Shown: one piece after another, positions 51,558-60,402 of the stretch | How the letters are laid out: the number at the start of each line of letters is the position of its first letter | How positions within the stretch are numbered: the stretch's first letter is position 1 | Source: Selenomonas sp. WCT3 | GTDB lineage: Bacteria; Bacillota; Negativicutes; Selenomonadales; Selenomonadaceae | DNA: 64,000 nucleotides | Assembly (NCBI GenBank): GCA_900100835.1 | Contig: FNCM01000003.1 | Coordinates: 124,001-188,000 of the forward strand | Direction: 5' to 3' | Translations under genes and position numbers: made by a program | Notes under the pieces: model-generated | What the model saw: the letters and a program-made list of their open reading frames with translations, nothing else | Told to the model about the DNA's origin: nothing | Databases searched by the model: none

Positions 51558-52942
51558 TATTTGAGAGTTTATCCGACCGTTTGCAGGAGACCTTCAAGAA
51601 ACTCCGCGGACATGGCAAGCTGACCGAGGATGATGTCAACGAGGCCATGCGCGAAGTTCGCATGGCACTGCTGGAGGCCGACGTCAACTTCAAGGTAGTC
51701 AAAAATTTCATCAAGACCGTGAAAGAGCGGGCCATTGGTCAGGATATCTTAGAGACGCTGACGCCGGCTCAGGTCGTCATCAAGATTGTTGATGAGGAGC
51801 TCACAAACCTCATGGGAGGTACCCAGAGCCGTATCAACATGAGCCCGAATCCGCCGACGGTCATTATGATGGCTGGTTTGCAGGGGGCTGGTAAGACCAC
51901 CTCTGCGGGCAAGTTGGGTCTCGCCTTAAGGAAACAGGGCAAGCGTCCGTTGCTTGTTGCCTGTGATATTTATCGTCCGGCAGCTATCAAGCAGTTGCAG
52001 GTTTTAGGCGGCCAGCTGGACATTCCGGTGTTCACCATGGAGCAGGGCACCGATGCGGTGACCATTGCCAAGAATTCCATCGCCTATTCCCAGTCTCATG
52101 CCAATGATGTTATCATCATCGATACCGCCGGTCGTCTGCAGATTGATGAAAAGCTCATGCAGGAGCTTCGCGATATCAAGGCAGAGGTTAAACCTCATGA
52201 GATTTTGCTGGTCGTTGACGCCATGACTGGTCAGGAATCGGTCAACGTTGCGCAGACCTTCAATGAAAATCTGGGCCTTGACGGTGTTGTCATGACGAAG
52301 CTCGATGGCGATGCCCGCGGTGGTGCGGCGCTGTCTGTTAAGGCAGTCACCAATGTGCCGATTAAGTTCATCGGTGTCGGTGAGAAAATCGAGCCGTTGC
52401 AGCCCTTCCATCCAGACCGTATGGCTTCGCGAATCCTGGGCATGGGGGATGTGCTCTCTCTGGTGGAGAAGGCACAGCAGACCTTTGACATGGAAGAAGC
52501 CAAGAAGATGGAGAAGAAGCTTCGCAAGGATGAATTTACCCTTGACGACTTCCTTTCCCAGATGCAGCAGGTCAAAAAACTTGGCTCGCTGGAAAATATT
52601 CTGGGGATGATTCCTGGCATGGGCGGCCTCAAAAAGCAGCTGGAGGGCCAGAACATCGACCTCGATGGCAAAGAAATGCGCCAGATTGAGGCTATCATCA
52701 AATCCATGACGCTGAAGGAACGCGCCAATATCGATATCATCAATGGCAGCCGCCGTAAGCGCATTGCCATGGGATCCGGTACGCGGGTTCAGGATGTTAA
52801 CAAACTCTTGAAACAGTTTGGCGAAATGAAAAAGATGATGAAGAAAATGAAAAAAATGCAGAAGGGCAAAGGCGGGTTCCCAGGTCTTGGCGGGCTCGGC
52901 GGCTTTGGCGGCGGTTTCCCGAAACTTCCGTTTATGCATTAA
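51554..52942 (+). CDS. ffh: Signal recognition particle protein Ffh
   Basis: GTPase that, with 4.5S RNA, delivers membrane and secretory proteins to the FtsY receptor. The N domain is residues ~1-95. The G domain follows with the P-loop GLQGAGKTT, DIYRPAAIKQL, DTAGRL, TKLDGDARGG and GVGEKIEPL. The C-terminal M domain (from ~295) is methionine-rich and has the RNA-binding SGTRVQDVNKLLKQF. The tail is Gly/Phe-rich. The start is TTG at 51554, overlapping the ylxM stop (51555-51557). Length of 462 residues is normal. Confidence 0.97.
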   Translation: MIFESLSDRLQETFKKLRGHGKLTEDDVNEAMREVRMALLEADVNFKVVKNFIKTVKERAIGQDILETLTPAQVVIKIVDEELTNLMGGTQSRINMSPNPPTVIMMAGLQGAGKTTSAGKLGLALRKQGKRPLLVACDIYRPAAIKQLQVLGGQLDIPVFTMEQGTDAVTIAKNSIAYSQSHANDVIIIDTAGRLQIDEKLMQELRDIKAEVKPHEILLVVDAMTGQESVNVAQTFNENLGLDGVVMTKLDGDARGGAALSVKAVTNVPIKFIGVGEKIEPLQPFHPDRMASRILGMGDVLSLVEKAQQTFDMEEAKKMEKKLRKDEFTLDDFLSQMQQVKKLGSLENILGMIPGMGGLKKQLEGQNIDLDGKEMRQIEAIIKSMTLKERANIDIINGSRRKRIAMGSGTRVQDVNKLLKQFGEMKKMMKKMKKMQKGKGGFPGLGGLGGFGGGFPKLPFMH

Positions 52943-52984
52943 GCTTTATAGATTTACTTTTTCTACGAAAGGTGGTGAATATTC

Positions 52985-53257
52985 ATGGCAGTAAAGATTC
53001 GTTTGAACCGTATGGGTGCTAAAAAGAACCCGTTCTATCGCATCGTTGTAGCTGATTCCCGCGCTCCGCGTGATGGCCGTTTCATCGAGATTCTCGGTAA
53101 CTACGACCCGAACAAGCAGCCGGCAGTTGTCAGCATCGACGAAGCTAAGGCTATCGATTGGATGAACAAAGGCGCTCAGCCGACGGATACCGTTAAAAAT
53201 CTCCTCAGCAAGCAGGGCATCATGGCTAAGTTTGCTGAAGCAAAAGCTAAGAAATAA
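52985..53257 (+). CDS. rpsP: 30S ribosomal protein S16
   Basis: A 90-residue small-subunit protein. The N-terminus [31 protein letters not shown] is essentially the family consensus, followed by [18 protein letters not shown] is upstream of the ATG. It lies in the conserved order ffh-rpsP-khpA-ylqD-rimM-trmD. Confidence 0.97.
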   Translation: MAVKIRLNRMGAKKNPFYRIVVADSRAPRDGRFIEILGNYDPNKQPAVVSIDEAKAIDWMNKGAQPTDTVKNLLSKQGIMAKFAEAKAKK

Positions 53258-53272
53258 TTGGAGGGACTCAAC

Positions 53273-53500
53273 ATGAAAGAACTTGTTGAAGTTATCGCCA
53301 AATCCTTAGTAGACCATCCGGAGGCCGTCCGTGTGGACGAACGACAGGAAGATGGGCAGACCGTGCTCGAACTTCATGTTGCCGAGGATGATATGGGTAA
53401 GGTCATCGGGCGTCAGGGTCGTATTGCGAAAGCCATGCGTACCGTGGTCAAAGCCGCGGCCACCCGGGAGAATACCAAAGTCACGGTTGAGATTATTTAG
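53273..53500 (+). CDS. khpA: KH-domain RNA-binding protein KhpA
   Basis: A 75-residue single KH domain with the RNA-binding loop KVIGRQGRIAKAMR (GxxG as GRQG). It is a global small RNA-binding protein, known to pair with KhpB in several Gram-positives. GGAGGG is 7 bases before ATG 53273. It sits directly after rpsP as in most Firmicutes. Confidence 0.94.
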   Translation: MKELVEVIAKSLVDHPEAVRVDERQEDGQTVLELHVAEDDMGKVIGRQGRIAKAMRTVVKAAATRENTKVTVEII

Positions 53501-53563
53501 ATGAAACAGCGGCAGGCTCAGTTTACTGGGTCTGGCCGCTATTTCTATGTAGGAGGAACTGTC

Positions 53564-53995
53564 ATGGATACGATTTCACTGAAAATGCCGGTAACCATTA
53601 AGGCAAAACTGACGGAAAAACTCAAGGCTAAAATTCTGGGAGAACTCGAAGACGGAATCAAACGTGCCGAGCTCGAAGTTCAGCAGCTTAACATCCAGGA
53701 GAAGCGTGTAATGCAGGAAAATCAGCCGGAAGATGCGGAGAACCCGACGCCAGAAGAGATTCAGCGTTTGCAGTCCATTCAGGCACACTTCGGTCAGGAG
53801 CGTCAGAAACGCCTGCAGTATCGGGAAGAAGCAATGGCTCGCAAAGAGGAAACGGAAAAACTCGTTCTCGGTGCGGAAATTGTCCAGGGCACGCTCGAGC
53901 GTCAGGTGGAAGTTCATGTTGGTGATGATATGCGTGAACTCATGAATGTGGAAGTGCTGGTGGAAGATGACAAAATTATCGCCATCCGCAGCTAA
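53564..53995 (+). CDS. ylqD: YlqD family protein
   Basis: A 143-residue cytosolic protein with the family pattern: N-terminal ISLKMPVTIKAKLTEKLKA, a long coiled-coil centre (about 25-105, Glu/Gln/Arg-rich), and the C-terminal VEVHVGDDMRELMNVEVLVEDDKIIAIR in outline. The function is not established. AGGAGG precedes ATG 53564. The end overlaps rimM by 29 bases. Confidence 0.88.
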   Translation: MDTISLKMPVTIKAKLTEKLKAKILGELEDGIKRAELEVQQLNIQEKRVMQENQPEDAENPTPEEIQRLQSIQAHFGQERQKRLQYREEAMARKEETEKLVLGAEIVQGTLERQVEVHVGDDMRELMNVEVLVEDDKIIAIRS

Positions 53996-54497
53996 GAAAA
54001 AACGCGTCACGATTGGTAAAGTTGGCGCGGCGCATGGCATTCATGGAGAGATGCGCATTATCCCGCTGACGGATTTTACCGAGCGTTTCGCGTCGATGAA
54101 AGAAGTCATGGTAGGCGATGAACTGCTGCATATCGAGAGCTGTAAATACCACAAGCAGTATGTGCTGATGAAGTTCCGCGAGTATCCGATTCGTGAGGAC
54201 GCCATGCGTCTTACGGGGAAACTTTTGACTGTGGATCGCAGCGAAGCAGCACCGCTGGCCGAAGGCGAGTATTATACCTTTGACATCATCGGCCTTACGG
54301 TCTACGATGTCAGTGGTAAGGAACTTGGGCGTGTGGAAAATGTTCTGCGCACAGGCAGCAACGATGTTTATCAGGCGCGCCGTCTGGATGGTGGCGAGCT
54401 TTTGATTCCGGCACTTAAAGCGGTGGTCAAGGAGATTGATATCGCCGGCGGCCGTATGGTGATTGATATGCCTGAGGAGATTTCTGATGCGCATTGA
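53967..54497 (+). CDS. rimM: Ribosome maturation factor RimM
   Basis: Binds S19 and assists late 30S assembly. The N-terminal domain shows VTIGKVGAAHGIHGEMRI and the PRC-barrel half YYTFDIIGLTVYD, then LLIPALKAVVKEIDI. The protein has 176 residues. ATG 53967 is chosen: it lies inside ylqD, has GGTGG five bases upstream, and leaves only about 11 residues before the conserved core. Its end overlaps trmD by 11 bases. Confidence 0.94.
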   Translation: MTKLSPSAAKKKRVTIGKVGAAHGIHGEMRIIPLTDFTERFASMKEVMVGDELLHIESCKYHKQYVLMKFREYPIREDAMRLTGKLLTVDRSEAAPLAEGEYYTFDIIGLTVYDVSGKELGRVENVLRTGSNDVYQARRLDGGELLIPALKAVVKEIDIAGGRMVIDMPEEISDAH

Positions 54498-55233
54498 TAT
54501 GGTGACTATTTTCCCCGAGATGTTTGCGGGGCCGTTTGGTGACAGCATCACGAAGCGGGCCGTGGACAATGGGATTCTCGATATCCACTTCACAAACTTT
54601 CGGGATTACGCAGAGGATAAGCATCACCATGTCGACGATACGCCGTTTGGCGGCGGCGCTGGCATGGTCATAAAGCCTGAGCCGATGTATAAAGCAGTCC
54701 GCGATGTACTGGGCAAGACCCAGAAATTTGCCGCGAACCGCCGCGTGCTGATTATGGACCCGTCGGGGCCGACGTTTACCCAGGAGAAGGCCAAGGAGCT
54801 GGCCGGTTATGATCAGCTCGTCTTTATCTGTGGTCATTACGAGGGCTTTGATGCGCGCATCTATAAGCTCGCCGATGAAGCCATCTCGATTGGTGACTTT
54901 ATCCTGACGGGCGGCGAGCTTCCCGCTATGGTTATTACTGATGCGGTGTCGCGTATGCTGCCAGGCGTACTCGGGGCGCCGGATTCGGCACCGACCGATT
55001 CGTTTTACGAAGGCCTGTTGGAATTCCCGCAGTACACGCGGCCACGTGAGTTTGAGGGCATGGCGGTGCCCGAGGTGCTGCTATCCGGTAATCATGCCAA
55101 GATTCGGCAGTGGCGCCGCGAGCAGTCACTACTCGTGACGAAAAAATACCGGCCGGACTTATTGGAAAAGGCAGATCTAACCGAAAAAGACCGCATTTTT
55201 TTGAATCTGCAGAATGATGCGGAAGATGAATAA
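54487..55233 (+). CDS. trmD: tRNA (guanine-N1-)-methyltransferase
   Basis: SPOUT methyltransferase forming m1G37 in tRNAs. The N-terminus is RIDMVTIFPEMF, followed by DDTPFGGGAGMV, and the trefoil-knot SAM site CGHYEGFDARI and SIGDFILTGGELPAM. The chain has 248 residues. ATG 54487 has GAGGAG 7 bases upstream, inside the end of rimM. In many Firmicutes rplS follows; here a terminator and a chemoreceptor gene follow instead. Confidence 0.97.
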   Translation: MRIDMVTIFPEMFAGPFGDSITKRAVDNGILDIHFTNFRDYAEDKHHHVDDTPFGGGAGMVIKPEPMYKAVRDVLGKTQKFAANRRVLIMDPSGPTFTQEKAKELAGYDQLVFICGHYEGFDARIYKLADEAISIGDFILTGGELPAMVITDAVSRMLPGVLGAPDSAPTDSFYEGLLEFPQYTRPREFEGMAVPEVLLSGNHAKIRQWRREQSLLVTKKYRPDLLEKADLTEKDRIFLNLQNDAEDE

Positions 55234-55244
55234 TGTCTTTAACG

Positions 55245-55293
55245 AAACCATTGACAGAGGAAAACTGGAAAACTTTGTCAATGGTTTGTTTTT
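55245..55293 (+). terminator. Terminator of the ffh-trmD operon
   Basis: AAACCATTGACA (55245-55256) pairs with TGTCAATGGTTT (55276-55287), followed by a T-rich run. The loop is 19 bases long. It contains TTGACA/TGTCAA halves similar to the recurrent palindrome. Confidence 0.8.
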
Positions 55294-55426
55294 GGTAAGA
55301 AAAAGATAAAACCATTAGAAGGATTTTTTCTCATCGTCGTCGTATTCTATAACTATCGTAAGATTATGCTGACGTATTTGTCGGTGTAAGAATGGGATTC
55401 GATGAAAAGTATAAGGAGATGATAGG

Positions 55427-57499
55427 ATGGAGGAACTTTTGGCACGTTTTAGTGTCAAACAGAAAATCATGGTTTTAGTGTCGGCGGTATTTATCGCTAC
55501 GATGTTGGTGCTGGGCATCGTCTTGGACCGCGTCATCACAAATCATGAGATGAACAAATTTGTTGAGGAGACGGATCTGCAGGCAACGCAGGTAGATACG
55601 TCGATGGATCTGTTCCTGCGCGGGCTCCGCGATGGTATCGTCAATATGGCGAATGATCCAATCCTCAGAAGTGGCGGCAGCATTACCCTGTATACGGAGG
55701 GCGAGGCTGGTGCCGATGGCATGATTGCCATGGACCCGCAGGCCAAGGGCGGCTTTGAGCTCCAGGCCTATCAGATTTTCCAGCGCTATGCGGAGGCTAA
55801 CAAAGAGGCCATTTCGGTCATCAGCTATGGTACGACCGATGGCGGCTATCTGCAGTACCCGGCCGTAAAACGCAAGAAGGGTTATGATTCCCGGAAACGT
55901 GACTGGTTCAAAGAGAGCATGGCTGACACGAATGCGGTCCGCATCACGAAGCCGTTCAAGACTTCGAAAGGCACGCCGACAGTTGGTATTTTCGCCACGG
56001 TCAAGGATATGCAGGGGCAGCCGCTGGGTGTCCTCGGTTTCAACATTGACCTGCCAGTGGTTACGGACATGATTTCGCAGATCAAGGTCGGTGATACGGG
56101 CTATCTGATGATGCTCGATGCGGACAATGTCATCATTGCCGATCCGAAACATCAGGATGCCGCTTTCAAGAAGCTTCAAGAGTCGGAACTCGGCGATCTT
56201 TCGTCTATCAATCTGAACGGCAAGGAATTGCAGGAAGTGGAACTGGACGGGGAGACGAAGTTTGTCAATACGTATGTGTCCGAGAAAACCGGTTATAAGT
56301 ATCTGACCATTGTTGACAAGAGCCAGTTGATGGCCAGCGTCAACAGCATGCGCATGACGCTCGTCGTAGTGCTCGTCGTAGCGCTCGTACTGATTTTCTT
56401 TGCAACCATGTGGATTTCGCATATCATCGTTTCCCCACTGCGCGGTCTCGAGCAGTCGGCTGGACGCATCGCAGATGGCGATCTTCGTCAGAATGACCTG
56501 ACGATTGAGACGGACGATGAAATCGGCAATTTGGCTCGTTCGTTCCACAAGATGACGGATGAACTCAAAAAATTGCTCGGCCAGATCAAGGGCAGTGCTG
56601 ATGAGGTTTCCAACTCCTCCGGTCAGATGTCCCATGGCGTCGAGCAGGTCGCTCAGACTATCACTCATGTGGCAGAGCGCGTCGGTGATATTGCCGAATC
56701 GGCTAATACGCAGAATGAGACGATGACCAATGTGGTCGGTCATATCCGCAATATGACTGAGCAGGTCACGGATATTGCCACGGCTTCGGAGGCAATCAGC
56801 AAGACGTCGAGCAAAGCTGGTAACGCTGCGTTCGAGGGCGTCGCTGCTATCGACGATGCCGTCAACAAAATGCGGGAAGTCTTTGGTACGGTCAATGACT
56901 CGGCAGCTGCAGTTGGTGAGCTCGGCCGTCGTTCCGAAGAAATCGGTGAAATCGTCAGCACGATTCAGAGCATTGCCGAGCAGACGAATCTCTTGGCACT
57001 CAATGCGGCTATCGAGGCAGCTCGTGCCGGCGAACAGGGTCGCGGCTTCTCGGTCGTAGCTGATGAGGTTCGCAAGCTCGCGGAACAGTCCTCTGAAGCT
57101 GCACAGGAAATCGCCCAGAAGATTGGCGGTGTCCAGAAGGTTACCATTCAGGCCGTCGATTCGATGAATGCCGGTACCGAACAGGTACGGGTTGGCAGCC
57201 AGGCTGTCAAGGATGCGGGGGATCAGTTCAAGATTATTGCTGAACATATCCGTGTCGTTGATAAGATGGTCAAAGAATCGGCAACCAATGCCAACAAGGT
57301 AGCAGATGCCAGCATGGCGGTACTCAAAGATGCAGAGGATGTCGAGGCATCCACGAAACGCATCACGGAAAATATTTCCTCTATCTCGGCCGCAACGGAA
57401 GAACAGTCGGCCTCGATGGAAGAGATTGCTGCTTCGAGCCAGCAGTTGTCGCGGATGGCGGATGAACTGCAGGATGAAGCAAATCGCTTCAAATTCTAA
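55427..57499 (+). CDS. Methyl-accepting chemotaxis protein with double-Cache sensor
   Basis: A 690-residue chemoreceptor. The first membrane helix is ~15-35. The periplasmic dCache_1 domain covers ~37-300 and contains [13 protein letters not shown], the conserved ligand-side arginine/tryptophan block, and [13 protein letters not shown] in the distal module. The second helix is ~310-330. HAMP follows to about 385, then the signalling domain, whose hairpin tip reads [20 protein letters not shown]. Amino acids are a common dCache ligand, but none is proven here. The ATG has AGGAG upstream. It has its own terminator and implies a motile cell. Confidence 0.95.
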   Translation: MEELLARFSVKQKIMVLVSAVFIATMLVLGIVLDRVITNHEMNKFVEETDLQATQVDTSMDLFLRGLRDGIVNMANDPILRSGGSITLYTEGEAGADGMIAMDPQAKGGFELQAYQIFQRYAEANKEAISVISYGTTDGGYLQYPAVKRKKGYDSRKRDWFKESMADTNAVRITKPFKTSKGTPTVGIFATVKDMQGQPLGVLGFNIDLPVVTDMISQIKVGDTGYLMMLDADNVIIADPKHQDAAFKKLQESELGDLSSINLNGKELQEVELDGETKFVNTYVSEKTGYKYLTIVDKSQLMASVNSMRMTLVVVLVVALVLIFFATMWISHIIVSPLRGLEQSAGRIADGDLRQNDLTIETDDEIGNLARSFHKMTDELKKLLGQIKGSADEVSNSSGQMSHGVEQVAQTITHVAERVGDIAESANTQNETMTNVVGHIRNMTEQVTDIATASEAISKTSSKAGNAAFEGVAAIDDAVNKMREVFGTVNDSAAAVGELGRRSEEIGEIVSTIQSIAEQTNLLALNAAIEAARAGEQGRGFSVVADEVRKLAEQSSEAAQEIAQKIGGVQKVTIQAVDSMNAGTEQVRVGSQAVKDAGDQFKIIAEHIRVVDKMVKESATNANKVADASMAVLKDAEDVEASTKRITENISSISAATEEQSASMEEIAASSQQLSRMADELQDEANRFKF

Positions 57500-57525
57500 G
57501 TGCAAATGCATAGAACCGATTAAAA

Positions 57526-57563
57526 ACAAAGCCTTACTAAGAAATTAGTAGGGCTTTTGTTTT
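57526..57563 (+). terminator. Terminator after the dCache chemoreceptor
   Basis: AAAGCCTTACTAA pairs with TTAGTAGGGCTTT (one bulge or mismatch) around a 4-base loop, followed by TGTTTT. Confidence 0.82.
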
Positions 57564-57675
57564 AGCTGTAAACAAAAAGAGGACATGTGTCCTATTCTTG
57601 TTTTGTCGTCTTTGTTATACTTAGGAAAGACATTTGTGGTGTAAATTTGTTCAGAGAAATAAAGGGTGGGGAATA

Positions 57676-59382
57676 ATGAATTGGTTTAACAATCTAAAGG
57701 TCTCCGGGAAAATCGTCTGTATGATTGTGATGGCCGGGTTGGCCTTGGCATTAGTGGGATGGAATGCCACGTCGTATTTGCGGGCGATTCAAAGTGATAT
57801 GAATCGCATGTACAGTCAAAACATGCAGGCGGTTCGGCTTCTGGGAGACTGTTCGGTAACTGTGCGCTGCATGCAGGCACGTATTTTGGAAAATGTCAGT
57901 CTAACCGATAAGAAACAGTTGGAGAAAAACAAAAAAGACATTCAGAACTACATGAATGTCTATGAGAAGAACTGGAATGACTATAAGGCCCTCGGCAGCA
58001 CGAAGGAAGGTTCCGAGGAAGTCGAAAAGCATTGGCAGGGATTTAAGACCTATACGAATGAAATGCTCGAACTCTCATTGGCAGGAAAACAGGATGAAGC
58101 AAGAGCTTTGTATGGGACAAAGGCCATAAAGGAAATCATCGATTGGGATATCAGCATGGTTCCGTTGCGCAAAGCCGTAAATGCCGAGGCGGAAGAAATC
58201 AATCAGCAGAATCAGGATGAGGTACGAAATGCGATTATCAGCATGAGTGTTATCACGTTTATTTCCATGATTTTGATGTGCCTGTTTGGTTGGATGTTCA
58301 GTCGGGCGATCCGCAGACCATTGGAACAGATGATTGTCGCTTGCCGCAGACTCCGTGATGGCGATTTCCGCAATGCCGAGCGTCAGGTGGTTCGGCAGGA
58401 TGAATTTGGCGAGATGGCGGATATGGTCGATGCCATGCGCCAGCAGCTCAACAAGCTCATGGAACAGACCAGCCAGTCGGCCGAACATATTGCATCGGCG
58501 TCGGAACAGCTGACGGCAAGTTCCCAGCAGTCGGCCAAGGCTTCGCATTCCACGGCGGAATCAGTGACGCAGGCTTCGGGGGCTGTAAGCTCCCAGCAGG
58601 ACGGCATCAACAACTGCAGCGATGCCATCGGTAAAGTGGCCGACTCGGTCAGCGAATTGCAGACCGAAGCAAGTCGGGTGGCCGGACATGCACAGGCCGC
58701 TTCCAGTCAGGCGGTAGCCGGCAGTGCGGCAATCCAGCAGTCCGTCGAACAGATTCGCAGCGTCGAATCGACCGTTGGGGCTTCGGCTTCGATTGTCGAT
58801 AAACTTGGGGCACGCTCCCAGGAGATCGGCCAGATTGTCGAGACGATTTCCGGGATCGCTGAGCAGACGAATTTGTTGGCACTCAATGCGGCGATCGAGG
58901 CGGCACGAGCTGGTGAGCAGGGCCGCGGCTTCTCCGTGGTTGCCGATGAGGTTCGTAAACTTGCTGAACAGTCGCAGGAGGCAGCTCAGCAGATTTCAAC
59001 GCTGATTGTGGGAATTCAGAAGGATACGGCTAGTGCCGTTGACTCCATGAAGTCAGGCAGTGAGGCCGTAGCTTCCGGCGCTCAGTCGGTGGAAAACCTT
59101 CGTGAGACCTTTGACAGCATTCATACCTATGTTGATGAAGTATCGGAGAAGGTCAACCGCATGGCGGCTTCCATCAAGAATGTAGCCGATGACGCTAACG
59201 TCATCACGAATCACATTCAGGAAATCGATGCGCAAGGGGCTACGGTAGCTGGCGAGATGCAGAACGTATCGGCAGTCTCCGAAGAGCAGTCCGCATCGGC
59301 CGCAGAAATTGCATCTGCTAGCGATTCCCTGGCGGAGCTGGCACAAAATTTGCAGAACTCACTAAAGAAATTTAAGTTCTGA
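57676..59382 (+). CDS. Methyl-accepting chemotaxis protein with four-helix-bundle sensor
   Basis: A 568-residue chemoreceptor. The first membrane helix is ~10-32. The periplasmic four-helix bundle (4HB_MCP) covers ~35-185 and includes [20 protein letters not shown] and a Lys/Glu-rich helix pair. The second helix is ~190-212. HAMP follows with [19 protein letters not shown], then the signalling domain with the tip [23 protein letters not shown] 57676 has AAAGGGTGGGG upstream. It lies next to another chemoreceptor with an almost identical signalling tip but an unrelated sensor. The ligand is unknown. Confidence 0.94.
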   Translation: MNWFNNLKVSGKIVCMIVMAGLALALVGWNATSYLRAIQSDMNRMYSQNMQAVRLLGDCSVTVRCMQARILENVSLTDKKQLEKNKKDIQNYMNVYEKNWNDYKALGSTKEGSEEVEKHWQGFKTYTNEMLELSLAGKQDEARALYGTKAIKEIIDWDISMVPLRKAVNAEAEEINQQNQDEVRNAIISMSVITFISMILMCLFGWMFSRAIRRPLEQMIVACRRLRDGDFRNAERQVVRQDEFGEMADMVDAMRQQLNKLMEQTSQSAEHIASASEQLTASSQQSAKASHSTAESVTQASGAVSSQQDGINNCSDAIGKVADSVSELQTEASRVAGHAQAASSQAVAGSAAIQQSVEQIRSVESTVGASASIVDKLGARSQEIGQIVETISGIAEQTNLLALNAAIEAARAGEQGRGFSVVADEVRKLAEQSQEAAQQISTLIVGIQKDTASAVDSMKSGSEAVASGAQSVENLRETFDSIHTYVDEVSEKVNRMAASIKNVADDANVITNHIQEIDAQGATVAGEMQNVSAVSEEQSASAAEIASASDSLAELAQNLQNSLKKFKF

Positions 59383-59400
59383 TTTGTGATGTGTATAGGG

Positions 59401-59434
59401 AAAAGCGGTACAGCTTGAGGCTGTGCCGCTTTTT
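59401..59434 (+). terminator. Terminator after the 4HB chemoreceptor
   Basis: AAAAGCGGTACAGC pairs with GGCTGTGCCGCTTTT around a TTGA loop, followed by T-rich sequence. Confidence 0.88.
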
Positions 59435-59517
59435 CCGTTGGTGTAAGCCGGTTATTTCCCATGGGCGGGGAATATGTGGTACAATAGAATGACGAATTTC
59501 ATGAGGAGGACCTATTG

Positions 59518-60369
59518 ATGAAGGAAACAGCTCTGACCAGAGAGATTAACGATGCTATTGCCAAGGCCATTGATGCCTGTGAAAATAAAAACTCCCAGGA
59601 GGCCGCGGACCTGCTGAAAAAAGAGATTGACCGCGTGGAAAAACTCAATCTCTACGACGACGGCAATGCCGATTACTACGATTTCAATACGCTGATGGAA
59701 ATGGTGATGTTCCAGAGCCAGCATCCGGAAATCCAGCCTGTGGCTGATATTGAGGAGCCCCTAAACCGGCTTTATGCCATGTATGGTTCCGTGCTGCTGG
59801 AACTTGGAAAGCTTGATGAGGCGGAAGAAGCCCTGGCCATTGCCATGGACTGGAATCCCATGAGCGCCGATATCGCCTTTGAACATGCTGAGGTCTACAA
59901 GCAGAAAAAGGATATGGAGACCTTCAAGAAACTTTCCACGGATATTTTTAAGATTTGCTATAAGCGCCGTGAGATTGCGCACTGCTATCGGAACCTCGGT
60001 TATTACTTCGTCGAAAAGCAAATGTGGGATGAGGCCGTTGGCTGTTATCTGCTGTCCATGACCTTTGCCGAAGCCGAGGGTCGTTTCCAGGCGGAAAACG
60101 AACTCAAGTACATCTACGACGAGACCAAAGGCGAAGCCAGCCGTCCTTCCCTGGGGGCAATGCGATCCTATGGCGAGAAATACCATTTCCCCATTGGCCC
60201 CGATGCCAAGATCATTGAAACGGCCATGCTCTACGGCAAGACCATGCTGGCCAATAAGAAGCTTCAGCACGCTTCCTATTTCCTTGATATTGCTTATAAA
60301 CTGACAGAAAACAAAGAGCTAAAAGAACTCTTGGATGGTATCAACAAGCAATTGAGCAGTGAAATGTAA
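59518..60369 (+). CDS. Helical-repeat (TPR-like) protein
   Basis: A 283-residue soluble, wholly helical protein. TPR-like repeats are visible as YAMYGSVLLELGKLDEAEEALAIAMDWNP (about residues 83-111) and IAHCYRNLGYYFVEKQMWDEAVGCYLLSMTF (about 157-187), with a third near YFLDIAYKLTENKELKELL at the C-terminus. A protein-interaction role is likely; no partner is evident. AGGAGGACC is upstream of ATG 59518. Monocistronic, with a terminator on each side. Confidence 0.82.
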   Translation: MKETALTREINDAIAKAIDACENKNSQEAADLLKKEIDRVEKLNLYDDGNADYYDFNTLMEMVMFQSQHPEIQPVADIEEPLNRLYAMYGSVLLELGKLDEAEEALAIAMDWNPMSADIAFEHAEVYKQKKDMETFKKLSTDIFKICYKRREIAHCYRNLGYYFVEKQMWDEAVGCYLLSMTFAEAEGRFQAENELKYIYDETKGEASRPSLGAMRSYGEKYHFPIGPDAKIIETAMLYGKTMLANKKLQHASYFLDIAYKLTENKELKELLDGINKQLSSEM

Positions 60370-60371
60370 TG

Positions 60372-60402
60372 AAAAAGCCTTCCCGCGTCGGGAAGGCTTT
60401 TT
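60372..60402. terminator. Bidirectional terminator between the TPR-like gene and hypF
   Basis: AAAAAGCCTTCCC (60372-60384) and GGGAAGGCTTTTT (60390-60402) form a 13-bp perfect hairpin with a 5-base loop between convergent genes. Confidence 0.92.

Noticed and set aside
52224..52233. TGACTGGTCA in ffh as an example of the recurrent palindrome
   Set aside because: It encodes the conserved Met-Thr-Gly-Gln of the GTPase, so chance is a better explanation; it is kept in the count but carries little weight.
55475..57529. A 684-codon minus-strand frame opposite the dCache chemoreceptor
   Set aside because: The plus-strand frame has complete Cache, HAMP and MCP domains; the antisense has no domain and no suitable ribosome site.
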